Positions 1 through 6,629 of a DNA stretch of 6,811 nt are shown piece after piece. Source of the stretch: Saprospiraceae bacterium. Its GTDB lineage: Bacteria; Bacteroidota; Bacteroidia; Chitinophagales; Saprospiraceae. The notes under the pieces are model-generated. The model was given only the letters and a program-made list of their open reading frames with translations, was not told where the DNA came from and did no database searches. Numbering within the stretch: the first letter of the stretch is position 1; each line of letters begins with the position of its first letter. Both the position numbers and the translations under genes were made by a program. Where the stretch lies: positions 1-6,811 of the forward strand of contig JALVEG010000478.1 in assembly GCA_027031145.1 (NCBI GenBank), read 5' to 3'.

Positions 1-1660
1 CTGTTGGTACTGCAGATAAAAATTCCATGCATTCAGGTTCTTTATAGTAATTTGAAGGTGCATCACAAAGCATTTGCAAAGGACTTTCATAGCAAACATA
101 CATCCCCAGCTGATGACACCGGGTACCCATACTCATCGGTGTTTCATAAATGGGTTTGAAGTCTTTCTCCTGCGCATTATGCATTGCACCCGGCGTATAA
201 TCCATAGGTCCCGCCAACATCCTGCCGAATGGTAAAATCAAATCATGTTCAGGTGTTTGCTTCCAGCTCCATTTGTATTCTTCACCTCCATTGACTCCTT
301 CTCTGGTCATTACATTAGGAAATGTCCTTCGCAATCCTGCCGGTTTGTATGATCCATGAAAATCAACAAGTAAATGATGCCCGGCTGCAAGTTTAGCTAT
401 TTTATAATAATAATTAACCATCTCCTGATCGTCTCTGTTCATAAAATCCACTTTGATTCCTTTTATTCCCATATTTTCCAGTTTATCAAGAGTTTCAAGC
501 TTTTCGTCAAGCGTTTTCCATACCATCCATACGATAATATCAACGTTTTTCTTTTTGCCATAAGCCACAAGTTCTTTTAAATCAATATCAGGAACAATTG
601 ATGATAAATCCCCCAATTTGTACCAACCTTCATCAAGCAAGATATATTCCAATCCGTATTTTGAAGCAAAATCAATATAATATTTATATGTTTCCGTGTT
701 TATACCTGCTTTAAAATCAATTCCGTAAATATTATTTGCATTCCACCAATCCCATGCAATTTTTCCGGGTTTGATCCAATCCGTATCCTGTATTTTGCAT
801 GGAGTCGCCAATAAATATGTCAATTGATTTTGAATTAAATCTTCATCTTTTTCACCAATTGCGAAAATTCTCCACGGGAATGAACGTGTTCCTTTTGTTT
901 TAGCGATATAATCTTCTCTTTCCGTTATTCTCAAATCACGATCCGAATGTTTTTCTATTTTTTTAGGATATTTTGCAGAGACTCTGTTTAATCCTTTGCA
1001 ATCTGCACCTTTTAGCCACATTCCCGGATAATCATTTAGATCACTTTCTGTAATCACAATTTTTGGACCATCCTCAGGATTCAATATCAATGGTAAACTT
1101 GCCAGATCCTGATCATTTAGTTCTCTTAGTGAAGTATAATCATAATAAACCTGATTGGCCGATTGAAATGATTTCTCCCTACCCCACCAAACAGTGTGGT
1201 TTTCAGGGAAACGATAATTTCCCTTTTCAGATAATACAGTAATCTCACCCGGAAAATTTGTTTCAAAGCGATATGCAAATCCCGAATCATAAGCACGTAA
1301 TGTGATTTTAAATCTGTTTTTGAACGATACAATTATCTCGTTGTATTTATTCTCTATTTCCTTTGATTTTACTCTTACTTCAGGATATAAAATGCTTGAT
1401 ACACTGTTTTTTTTGGTATTTTCAACAATCTCTTTTTCGCCTAAAATACCATCTTTCAAATTCATTGATATCTCAGAAGGCTCCAATATTATTTTACCTT
1501 GATAAGTTGCTGAAATATGCATTAAATTCCCGACAGATAAAGTGAAATCAATATTTCCGTCAGGTGATTTCACATTGTATTTCTTATCTTGTGAAAATAA
1601 TAAAACAGGTAATAAAATTGCAATAATTATCAGTTTGATTTTTGTTTGCATAATATTCAT
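1..1660 (-). CDS. GH97 family glycoside hydrolase, retaining alpha-galactosidase-like, secreted (C-terminus beyond window)
   Basis: My own translation reads 553 residues without a stop and runs off the left edge. Family members are usually about 650-730 residues, so roughly 100-170 C-terminal residues are missing. The start is ATG at 1660, with a second in-frame ATG at 1651. A short signal peptide follows (KLIIIAILLPVLLFSQ, cleavage probably near residues 24-25). An N-terminal beta-sandwich (about 28-290, with HTVWWGREKSF near 155-164) leads into a TIM barrel starting at WIKPGKIAWDWWN (295-307). Barrel motifs include YILLDEGWY (340-348), GIKVDFMNRDDQ (401-412), VDFHGSYKPAGL (432-443) and TREGVNGGEEYKW (452-464). 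Known from the family: the retaining branch has a nucleophile Asp in KVDFM and DFHG, whereas inverting SusB-type enzymes have Gly in place of that Asp and an AHE motif. Here D405 is the predicted nucleophile and E460 the acid/base; their 55-residue spacing equals D415/E470 of B. thetaiotaomicron GH97b. Expected substrates are alpha-galactosides, which fits galK in the same operon. beta-L-arabinopyranosidase activity is an alternative. Confidence 0.93.
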   Translation of the reverse strand, partial: MNIMQTKIKLIIIAILLPVLLFSQDKKYNVKSPDGNIDFTLSVGNLMHISATYQGKIILEPSEISMNLKDGILGEKEIVENTKKNSVSSILYPEVRVKSKEIENKYNEIIVSFKNRFKITLRAYDSGFAYRFETNFPGEITVLSEKGNYRFPENHTVWWGREKSFQSANQVYYDYTSLRELNDQDLASLPLILNPEDGPKIVITESDLNDYPGMWLKGADCKGLNRVSAKYPKKIEKHSDRDLRITEREDYIAKTKGTRSFPWRIFAIGEKDEDLIQNQLTYLLATPCKIQDTDWIKPGKIAWDWWNANNIYGIDFKAGINTETYKYYIDFASKYGLEYILLDEGWYKLGDLSSIVPDIDLKELVAYGKKKNVDIIVWMVWKTLDEKLETLDKLENMGIKGIKVDFMNRDDQEMVNYYYKIAKLAAGHHLLVDFHGSYKPAGLRRTFPNVMTREGVNGGEEYKWSWKQTPEHDLILPFGRMLAGPMDYTPGAMHNAQEKDFKPIYETPMSMGTRCHQLGMYVCYESPLQMLCDAPSNYYKEPECMEFLSAVPT

Positions 1661-1665
1661 TTTTT
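1658..1665. repeat. 8-bp target-site duplication, left copy (CATTTTTT)
   Basis: CATTTTTT directly abuts the GTAAC end of the 162-bp palindromic element and is repeated exactly at 1828-1835 on the other side. Read on the minus strand it is AAAAAATG, and its last three bases are the GH97 start codon. Confidence 0.88.
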
Positions 1666-1827
1666 GTAACTACTCAGGTAGGGTGCTTTTGAGATGAAAA
1701 AAATCGATTTTTTTGCCAGATGAAGCTCATTTTTCGAAGGCATAGTGGAGCTACGTCAAGAAAAATAGCTGAAATATGGCGAAAAAAGAAATTTTTTCAA
1801 TCAAAATGACTCTACCTGAGTAGTTAC
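1666..1827. mobile_element. 162-bp palindromic MITE, complete copy 1 (probably IS66-mobilised)
   Basis: The element begins GTAACTACTCAGGTAG and ends with the exact reverse complement CTACCTGAGTAGTTAC (16-bp perfect terminal inverted repeats). The arms continue to pair imperfectly inwards (TTTTGA/TCAAAA, A/T-rich blocks, AGCT...AGCT, ATTTTTC/GAAAAAT). In RNA it would be one long hairpin with a loop of roughly 22-25 nt around CATAGTGGAGCTACGTC. It encodes no protein. Perfect 8-bp direct repeats (CATTTTTT) flank it. A GTAA terminus with an 8-bp duplication matches the IS66 family, so the mobilising transposase is inferred to be an IS66-type enzyme encoded elsewhere. Part of the interior (1747-1778) is identical, in inverted orientation, to 6678-6709, and the ends match the element at 5490-5567. 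It sits between two operon genes and should be transcribed with them. Confidence 0.87.
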
Positions 1828-4229
1828 CATTTTTTAACTAATTCAAGTGTTTTTGTTGTAATTCCGTCAGTATAAGACGATATCCATACTTCCGGTCTTA
1901 AATTTATGTGTTTCTTGTCATAAGCTAAAACGTAAACTTCTACTTTCTTTCCTATATATTCTTTTTTCATTGGTATATAATAAGTATAATTTGCATCGCG
2001 TTGAGCGACAACATATTCCCATGTATTGGATTGATATGAAGATGCCCTGTCTGGTGCTCCTACATATTTTCCGTCTATTTTTGCAGAAGCATAAGCCCCT
2101 TCTATTCCATGTTTACCATTAATTGCTATACTCAAATATGAATTTGGAGCAAGTTCGGGAAGTACAAAAGTTGTTTTCCAGGCTTTTTTACATTCCATTC
2201 TATCCGGATGAGCAAATAAATTGGAAGCTCGCCATTTTTCCCTGTTTATAGGTTTTCCTTTGTAAAATCCTTCTATTTCAACTATATGTTGCGGTTGATT
2301 CTTTAATCGCAAATAACGGATTTTTCTTTTAACAGGAATTATAATCAAAGTATCAGTCAGATATGTTATAGTTTCCCAGTGAAGCAAATCGGAAGATACT
2401 TCAGCATAGTTTCCTTCCCGTGCCAATAAAGGATGTAACGAAAAATAATCCGGTATATGAAAAATTAAACTATCTACATCGGTTAATTCACCCAAATCCA
2501 GACGAAAAGTTCCTCTTTTTATTCTTAGATCAATATCATATTTTTTTGACGGCCAAAATCCCGTATTGTAATTTCCGTCAAACAGATATTTATCCCAAAT
2601 TCCCCTGTTTACAAACACTTCCTGATTGAAAAATGCATCCCTTGCTTTCTTTACAGCAGGAATTTTCGTTTCGCCCGAACGATAGTATGAGCGAACTTCC
2701 AAAGCATTATTGTCTGCTGCAAATACAGTTGCTTCATATAATGCTTTTGCATCTTCGGGAATGTTTGTTTCAAACAAATCTGCAATTTTTCTGTGAGGAG
2801 GAAGTTTTAATCCGGTACCCGGAAAATCTATTTTAATGCTTCTTTGTGTTGAAAGATCTTTATTCTCCATACCGTCTATTTTTGCCGATTTGAAGCTATT
2901 ACCGATATTTTTCAAAGAAATATTTGCACTGGTTCCGGGCATACCAAGCAAATCGATCAAAACAGATTTGCCATTAACATTTCTCACAATTCGGAATTTA
3001 GTACCATAGACTACCGGGTCATCATAAGTTTCGGAAGTAACTAAAAACATTGCAGAACGAAAAGGTAGAACGGTAATACTTGCATTTTGTCCGTATCGAA
3101 AATTTCCGAAATAATTTTCATAAGGATGCATTTGAAGCAACATAAATTCTTTATCTTTATTTTCCAAACCTATTTCATCACTAATGTTAATTTTATAATC
3201 TACAGGCAACCATGAATTATTTCTAAGTGTAATAATCCTTGTATTTTCATCACCCCTGGAAACTGCATATTTTCCATAGTTCTTTTCAGGCAAAATCATT
3301 CCTTTCACAAGAATGCTGTCATATCTTTGATGCAAATTGAATATTCTGGCTAATTTGGGAAATTCATCATCCCTGAGCAACCATGGATTGGCATATATTT
3401 CAGGAGCCAAAATCAGAGAACGGTTAAAAGCCTGCAAGACAAGATCGTCCTCCCAATAATCAAGACAAGATGAAAGGCAGACGCCGTGATCTTCCGTTAG
3501 ACGTTGCAAACCCGGCACCAGTCCCCTTTGCAAAGCACCTGCGCGGTGATGTGGAGCTGTGGTATTATTGATCATAAAAACATCAATATAAGTTTCTTCA
3601 CCACCCCACAAAAAAGTAGTAGCATAAGGTTTTGCTCTGTTCAGTCCAAGCCGGTGATTCAATAAAATCAAATCAGGGTTGTATTTTCTGCATTCTTTCA
3701 TCATATTGATAAAGGCATCTTCTTTTTCAGGTCGCAAAGGACCACAAACAGCATCAAACTTGAATAATGCAAAATTATAATCTTTACACAGATTAACCAT
3801 CTGTTGAGTTCTTGCCTTTTCCTGTTCGGGAGTATTGCCAAAGCCGTCAGGACCTCCCCAGATCCCAAGCCTGATATTTAGATTCTTAGCTTTTTTATAA
3901 ATTTTATTAAAACCGTCAGGAAATTGCTTTTTGAACCTTTTGGAGTTCACATTTCCATAAAATCGTTTACCATCAATAGCTCCTGCATCAAAAGCATAGA
4001 TATCCAACTGCATTCCATATTCTGATCTTAACCATTCAAAAAAATCCAGATTTATTAAAGTTTGATTTTCTGTGGCACCTTCATTTGTATTGTTTATCCA
4101 TGAAAAATATTGAGCTTTGGAAGGAGTATTTTCGTCAGCACCGGGAAAAATTTTATCCTGTGTATTAGCAAGCTGAATAAAAATTAATAAAAATAAAATG
4201 CACCCTATTGTAGAAATTCTTTTTTTCAT
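1824..4229 (-). CDS. secreted multidomain putative glycoside hydrolase (clan GH-D-like barrel plus F5/8 type C/discoidin domain)
   Basis: This 801-residue protein starts at an ATG that overlaps the galK stop (ATGA, 4226-4229). Residues 1-23 form a Sec signal peptide (MKKR, a hydrophobic core to about 20, then ANT|QD). Residues 30-305 resemble a TIM-barrel glycosidase: LDIYAFDAGAIDG (75-87), LGIWGGPDGFG (121-131), LFKFDAV (155-161), LILLNHRLGL (187-196), LWGGEETYIDVF (207-218), TEDHGVCLSSCLDYWEDD (245-262) and LAPEIYANPWLL (274-285). By analogy with the K-[FWY]-D nucleophile motif of GH27/GH36, D159 is the candidate nucleophile and E211, E212 or D216 a candidate acid/base; this is inference. 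A beta domain follows (about 310-400). Residues 540-655 look like an F5/8 type C/CBM32 sandwich (DKYLFDGNYNTGFW, FRLDLGELTDVDSLIF, IRYLRLKNQPQHIVEIEGFY). A further beta-rich domain lies at 665-795. I cannot assign a CAZy family. Position between galK and GH97 suggests galactoside cleavage. The stop codon and part of the final Trp codon come from the inserted 162-bp repeat. Confidence 0.85.
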   Translation of the reverse strand: MKKRISTIGCILFLLIFIQLANTQDKIFPGADENTPSKAQYFSWINNTNEGATENQTLINLDFFEWLRSEYGMQLDIYAFDAGAIDGKRFYGNVNSKRFKKQFPDGFNKIYKKAKNLNIRLGIWGGPDGFGNTPEQEKARTQQMVNLCKDYNFALFKFDAVCGPLRPEKEDAFINMMKECRKYNPDLILLNHRLGLNRAKPYATTFLWGGEETYIDVFMINNTTAPHHRAGALQRGLVPGLQRLTEDHGVCLSSCLDYWEDDLVLQAFNRSLILAPEIYANPWLLRDDEFPKLARIFNLHQRYDSILVKGMILPEKNYGKYAVSRGDENTRIITLRNNSWLPVDYKINISDEIGLENKDKEFMLLQMHPYENYFGNFRYGQNASITVLPFRSAMFLVTSETYDDPVVYGTKFRIVRNVNGKSVLIDLLGMPGTSANISLKNIGNSFKSAKIDGMENKDLSTQRSIKIDFPGTGLKLPPHRKIADLFETNIPEDAKALYEATVFAADNNALEVRSYYRSGETKIPAVKKARDAFFNQEVFVNRGIWDKYLFDGNYNTGFWPSKKYDIDLRIKRGTFRLDLGELTDVDSLIFHIPDYFSLHPLLAREGNYAEVSSDLLHWETITYLTDTLIIIPVKRKIRYLRLKNQPQHIVEIEGFYKGKPINREKWRASNLFAHPDRMECKKAWKTTFVLPELAPNSYLSIAINGKHGIEGAYASAKIDGKYVGAPDRASSYQSNTWEYVVAQRDANYTYYIPMKKEYIGKKVEVYVLAYDKKHINLRPEVWISSYTDGITTKTLELVKKW
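1828..1835. repeat. 8-bp target-site duplication, right copy (CATTTTTT)
   Basis: This is an exact copy of 1658-1665 abutting the GTTAC end of the 162-bp element. It also holds the last two lysine codons of the upstream glycosidase gene and the first two bases of its final tryptophan codon. Confidence 0.88.
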
Positions 4230-5395
4230 AGTTTGACCGTTTTAATACCATCTGTGATATTTACAGAATAAAAATCAGGATTAAGACCATATTTATTCAG
4301 GTATTCAAGCTTTACTTTGTTAATAAATCTATCGATTGATTTTTTTTCAATAAGATTTATTGTACAACCTCCGAATCCGCCTCCCATCATTCTGCTGCCT
4401 AAAACTACCGGCTCTTGTTTTGCTAAATCCACGAGAAAGTCAAGTTCATCACAGCTAACTTCATATAGCTCTTTTAATCCTTTATGTGAAGCGAAAAGTT
4501 GTTTACCGAATTCTTTCCAATTTCTTTCTTCCAATGCTTTCCTGGCGCTTTGAACTCTTGAATTTTCCTCAATTACATACAAACAACGATTGTAAACCTC
4601 TTCTGTTAATTCGGCTTTTACCGTATTTAGCTGATTAATAGTAGTTCTGCTAAGAGAACTAACCGAAGGGAAATGTTTTTTTATAATCTCAAAGCCGGTT
4701 TTACATGACTGCTTTCGTTGATTGTAAGGAGAATCGGTAAGCTGATGTTTTACATTTGTATTAATGAGCAATAACTGATAATCATCAAATTGAACAGGAA
4801 TATGTTTGTATGACAAATCGGAGCAATCAAGTAAGATAGCATTATTTTTTTTCCCGTTAAGATTTGAAAACTGATCCATTACCCCACAATTTACTCCTGC
4901 AAAATTATGCTCTGCTTCAATGGATATATTCATAATTTCATTTGAACTCAATCCCAAATTAAATAAACTGTTCAAACCAAAAGCAATTCCATTTTCAAGA
5001 GCAGCCGAAGAAGACAAACCTGCACCAATGGGAATATCACCTCCAAAAACAAGGTTAAAATTATCCGATAAATTCGTTTTTTCCACAATTCCGGATACAA
5101 CACCTATAACATAATTTTTCCAACTGCCATTTTTCTGTTTTTCCAATTTGTTGAGATCTATTTTTACGCTCTCATCAAAATCAATAGAATATGCACTGCT
5201 ATATCTGTTGTCAGATTTTGCAACAGCTACATATATATATTTATCAATAGTTGCAGGAAAGACAAATCCTTCATTGTAATCTGTATGTTCTCCAATTAAA
5301 TTTATTCTTCCAGGTGATTTTATTAATACGGGGAATCCCGGATATCTTTCTTCAAAAGCCTTAAGAATCTTGTTTTGTAAATCATTGTTCATCAT
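4226..5395 (-). CDS. galK: galactokinase
   Basis: This cytoplasmic GHMP-family kinase transfers phosphate from ATP to the C1 hydroxyl of galactose, the first Leloir step. All three signatures are present (numbered from the TTG at 5398; subtract one for ATG at 5395): GRINLIGEHTDYNEG at 30-44 (galactose binding), GDIPIGAGLSSSAALENG at 120-137 (ATP-binding loop) and GSRMMGGGFGGC at 334-345. GVMDQF (172-177) contains the catalytic-base Asp, D175, and R31 is the conserved arginine. The length of about 389 residues is normal. The open frame can be extended to TTG at 5398, but two consecutive ATGs at 5395 and 5392 are more likely starts; I chose 5395. The stop overlaps the ATG of the next gene as ATGA, so translation is probably coupled. 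It is the first gene of the operon. No galT, galE or galM is in the window. Confidence 0.97.
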   Translation of the reverse strand: MMNNDLQNKILKAFEERYPGFPVLIKSPGRINLIGEHTDYNEGFVFPATIDKYIYVAVAKSDNRYSSAYSIDFDESVKIDLNKLEKQKNGSWKNYVIGVVSGIVEKTNLSDNFNLVFGGDIPIGAGLSSSAALENGIAFGLNSLFNLGLSSNEIMNISIEAEHNFAGVNCGVMDQFSNLNGKKNNAILLDCSDLSYKHIPVQFDDYQLLLINTNVKHQLTDSPYNQRKQSCKTGFEIIKKHFPSVSSLSRTTINQLNTVKAELTEEVYNRCLYVIEENSRVQSARKALEERNWKEFGKQLFASHKGLKELYEVSCDELDFLVDLAKQEPVVLGSRMMGGGFGGCTINLIEKKSIDRFINKVKLEYLNKYGLNPDFYSVNITDGIKTVKL

Positions 5396-5421
5396 CAAGA
5401 TTTATAAACTGAACATTAATA

Positions 5422-5429
5422 CAAATATA
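5422..5429 (-). promoter_or_regulatory. candidate -7 box of the galK operon promoter
   Basis: TATATTTG on the minus strand matches the Bacteroidetes primary sigma consensus TAnnTTTG and lies 26 bp upstream of ATG 5395, leaving a leader of roughly 15-20 nt. I found no clear TTTG-type -33 box 19-21 bp further upstream. Because the region is very A/T-rich, a chance match is possible. It lies on the galK side of the 78-bp repeat, so that insertion did not separate it from galK. Confidence 0.42.
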
Positions 5430-5481
5430 ATAATTAAAATTAGTGTATGTATGAAAATGTGCAATTTTTGAAATAAAACTA

Positions 5482-5489
5482 AAATAAAT
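5482..5489. repeat. 8-bp target-site duplication, left copy (AAATAAAT)
   Basis: AAATAAAT directly precedes the GTAAC end of the 78-bp element and is repeated exactly at 5568-5575. The sequence is low in complexity, so alone it would be weak evidence. It has the same length and exact placement as the duplication around the 162-bp copy. Confidence 0.78.
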
Positions 5490-5567
5490 GTAACTACTCA
5501 GGTAGGAGGATTTTGAAGTGAAAAAAAGAGATTTTTTCAGTCAAAATGACAGTACCCGAGTAGTTAC
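5490..5567. mobile_element. 78-bp palindromic MITE, complete copy 2 (short form)
   Basis: It begins GTAACTACTCAGGTAG and ends TACCCGAGTAGTTAC, giving a 15-bp terminal inverted repeat with one mismatch. Inside, ATTTTGA/TCAAAAT and TGAAAAAA/TTTTTTCA pair, so the element folds into a single hairpin with a loop of about five bases (AGAGA). It shares both ends and the subterminal TCATTTTGA block with the 162-bp copy but lacks the central part around GAGCTACGTC, so it looks like an internally shortened relative. An 8-bp direct repeat (AAATAAAT) flanks it. It lies just beyond the terminator of the dehydrogenase gene and upstream of the galK promoter candidate. There is no coding capacity. Confidence 0.85.
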
Positions 5568-5575
5568 AAATAAAT
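5568..5575. repeat. 8-bp target-site duplication, right copy (AAATAAAT)
   Basis: This is an exact copy of 5482-5489 abutting the GTTAC end of the 78-bp element. It borders the A-run that forms the U-tract of the neighbouring terminator. Confidence 0.78.
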
Positions 5576-5636
5576 AAAAAAGCCCTGTGAAAGAAAGGAG
5601 TGATTGTATATAAGTAAGTTAGCAATTCACAGGGCT
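5576..5636 (-). terminator. intrinsic terminator of the 3-hydroxybutyryl-CoA dehydrogenase gene
   Basis: AGCCCTGTGAA (5581-5591) and TTCACAGGGCT (5626-5636) form a perfect 11-bp stem. On the minus strand the stem is followed by TTTTTT and then more T/A-rich sequence, and it begins 13 bases after the stop codon of the 5650-6540 gene. The loop is long (34 nt) for a terminator but contains no obvious gene. The A/T pattern supports termination only on the minus strand. It separates this gene from the galK operon. Confidence 0.88.
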
Positions 5637-5649
5637 GAAAGATTGAGAT

Positions 5650-6540
5650 TTATTTTTTAAAAAAATCCGATACAATTAGTTCTTTGGTGCCATGACTATA
5701 TGTATAGAATCCTTCTTTGGATTTGACTCCGAGTTTACCAGCTTCAACCATTTTTTTCAATAAAGGACAAGGAGCATATTTAGGATTTCCAAATCCTTCG
5801 TGCATTACTTCCAATATTGCAAGACATACATCAAGGCCGATAAAGTCAGCAAGTTGCAACGGCCCCATAGGATGTGCCATACCCAATTTCATAACCGTAT
5901 CAATTTCATATACTCCCCCTACTCCTTCAAAAAGAGCATAGATAGCTTCATTGATCATTGGCATCAATATTCTGTTAGCTATAAAACCAGGATAATCATT
6001 TACCTCTACAGGAACTTTACCAAGATTTTTAGAAATTTCCATTATAATATTAGTAACATCATCGGTTGTTTCGTATCCTCTGATGATCTCCACCAGTTTC
6101 ATCACAGGAACAGGATTCATAAAATGCATTCCTATAACTTTCTCAGGTCTGCTTGTTACAGAAGCGATTTTCGTGATGGAAATAGACGAAGTGTTACTGG
6201 CCAAAATAGCATTTTCAGGTGAATATTTATCCATATCCCTGAAAATATTCAATTTGAGATCAACATTTTCAGTTGCTGCTTCGACTACTAATTCTGCATT
6301 TTTTACAGCTAGTTTTAAATCGGTAGTAGTTTCTATATTTTTTAAAGTTCCCTCTTTATCATTTTCGGATATTCGCTCTTTTTTAAGCATTCTATCCAAA
6401 TTTCTGGTAATTGTTTCAATAGCTTTGTCCAAAGCAGTAGCTGAAATATCACAAAGTGTTACATTATATCCTTTCATTGCAAAAACATGTGCAATTCCAT
6501 TACCCATTGTTCCCGCACCAATAACTGTTATATTTTTCAT
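5650..6540 (-). CDS. hbd: 3-hydroxybutyryl-CoA dehydrogenase (3-hydroxyacyl-CoA dehydrogenase family)
   Basis: This 296-residue cytoplasmic enzyme is close to the usual ~280-300 residues of single-function Hbd. It interconverts acetoacetyl-CoA and 3-hydroxybutyryl-CoA with NAD(P)H, in butyrate/PHB-type or fatty-acid metabolism. The N-terminal Rossmann domain has GAGTMG (8-13) and D31 at the end of strand 2. ASNTSS (114-119), GMHFMNPVPVMKLVEII (137-153) and DYPGFIANR (182-190, the family signature) carry the expected active-site residues, including H139, E151 and N189. The C-terminal helical domain has GMAHPMGPLQLADFIGLD (220-237) and ends with KEGFYTY. ATG 6540 follows an A/T-rich leader without a Shine-Dalgarno. 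It has its own terminator and a candidate promoter, so it appears monocistronic and unrelated to the galactose genes. No thiolase, crotonase or acyl-CoA dehydrogenase gene is adjacent, so the direction of the pathway cannot be told. Confidence 0.95.
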   Translation of the reverse strand: MKNITVIGAGTMGNGIAHVFAMKGYNVTLCDISATALDKAIETITRNLDRMLKKERISENDKEGTLKNIETTTDLKLAVKNAELVVEAATENVDLKLNIFRDMDKYSPENAILASNTSSISITKIASVTSRPEKVIGMHFMNPVPVMKLVEIIRGYETTDDVTNIIMEISKNLGKVPVEVNDYPGFIANRILMPMINEAIYALFEGVGGVYEIDTVMKLGMAHPMGPLQLADFIGLDVCLAILEVMHEGFGNPKYAPCPLLKKMVEAGKLGVKSKEGFYTYSHGTKELIVSDFFKK

Positions 6541-6562
6541 AATTATTTTTTTATTTCAACAC

Positions 6563-6570
6563 CAAAATTA
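6563..6570 (-). promoter_or_regulatory. candidate -7 box of the hbd promoter
   Basis: TAATTTTG on the minus strand fits the Bacteroidetes TAnnTTTG consensus and lies 22 bp before ATG 6540. No convincing -33 TTTG box is seen at the expected spacing. The rest of 6541-6629 is A/T-rich with no other signal that I can support. Confidence 0.42.
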
Positions 6571-6629
6571 CAAGTAAAATTCTTAAAATAAAAATTTAAA
6601 TATTAATTTATTCCTGTACTAAATAACAA

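Noticed and set aside
374..1545. Short open frames on both strands within the GH97 region
   Set aside because: The 553-codon GH97 frame covers this stretch without interruption and its motifs are unmistakable. These are off-frame or antisense readings.
1666..1827. The 162-bp palindrome as an ordinary intrinsic terminator
   Set aside because: It has A/T-rich arms, no G/C-rich stem followed by a clean T-run, and flanking 8-bp duplications, all of which fit a mobile element better. Partial termination remains possible.
2420..2836. Plus-strand open frames opposite the 801-residue gene
   Set aside because: They are antisense to a continuous frame with a signal peptide and domain structure.
4317..5114. 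Plus-strand open frames opposite galK
   Set aside because: They are antisense shadows of a gene with all three GHMP kinase signatures and show no recognisable motif.
5717..6577. Plus-strand open frames of 74, 140 and 164 codons opposite the dehydrogenase gene
   Set aside because: They are antisense to a clearly recognised Hbd enzyme, overlap each other in different frames and resemble no known protein.
6541..6629. Additional small RNA or gene upstream of hbd
   Set aside because: The stretch is only A/T-rich leader with a possible -7 box; no stem-loop, tRNA-like or coding signal stands out.
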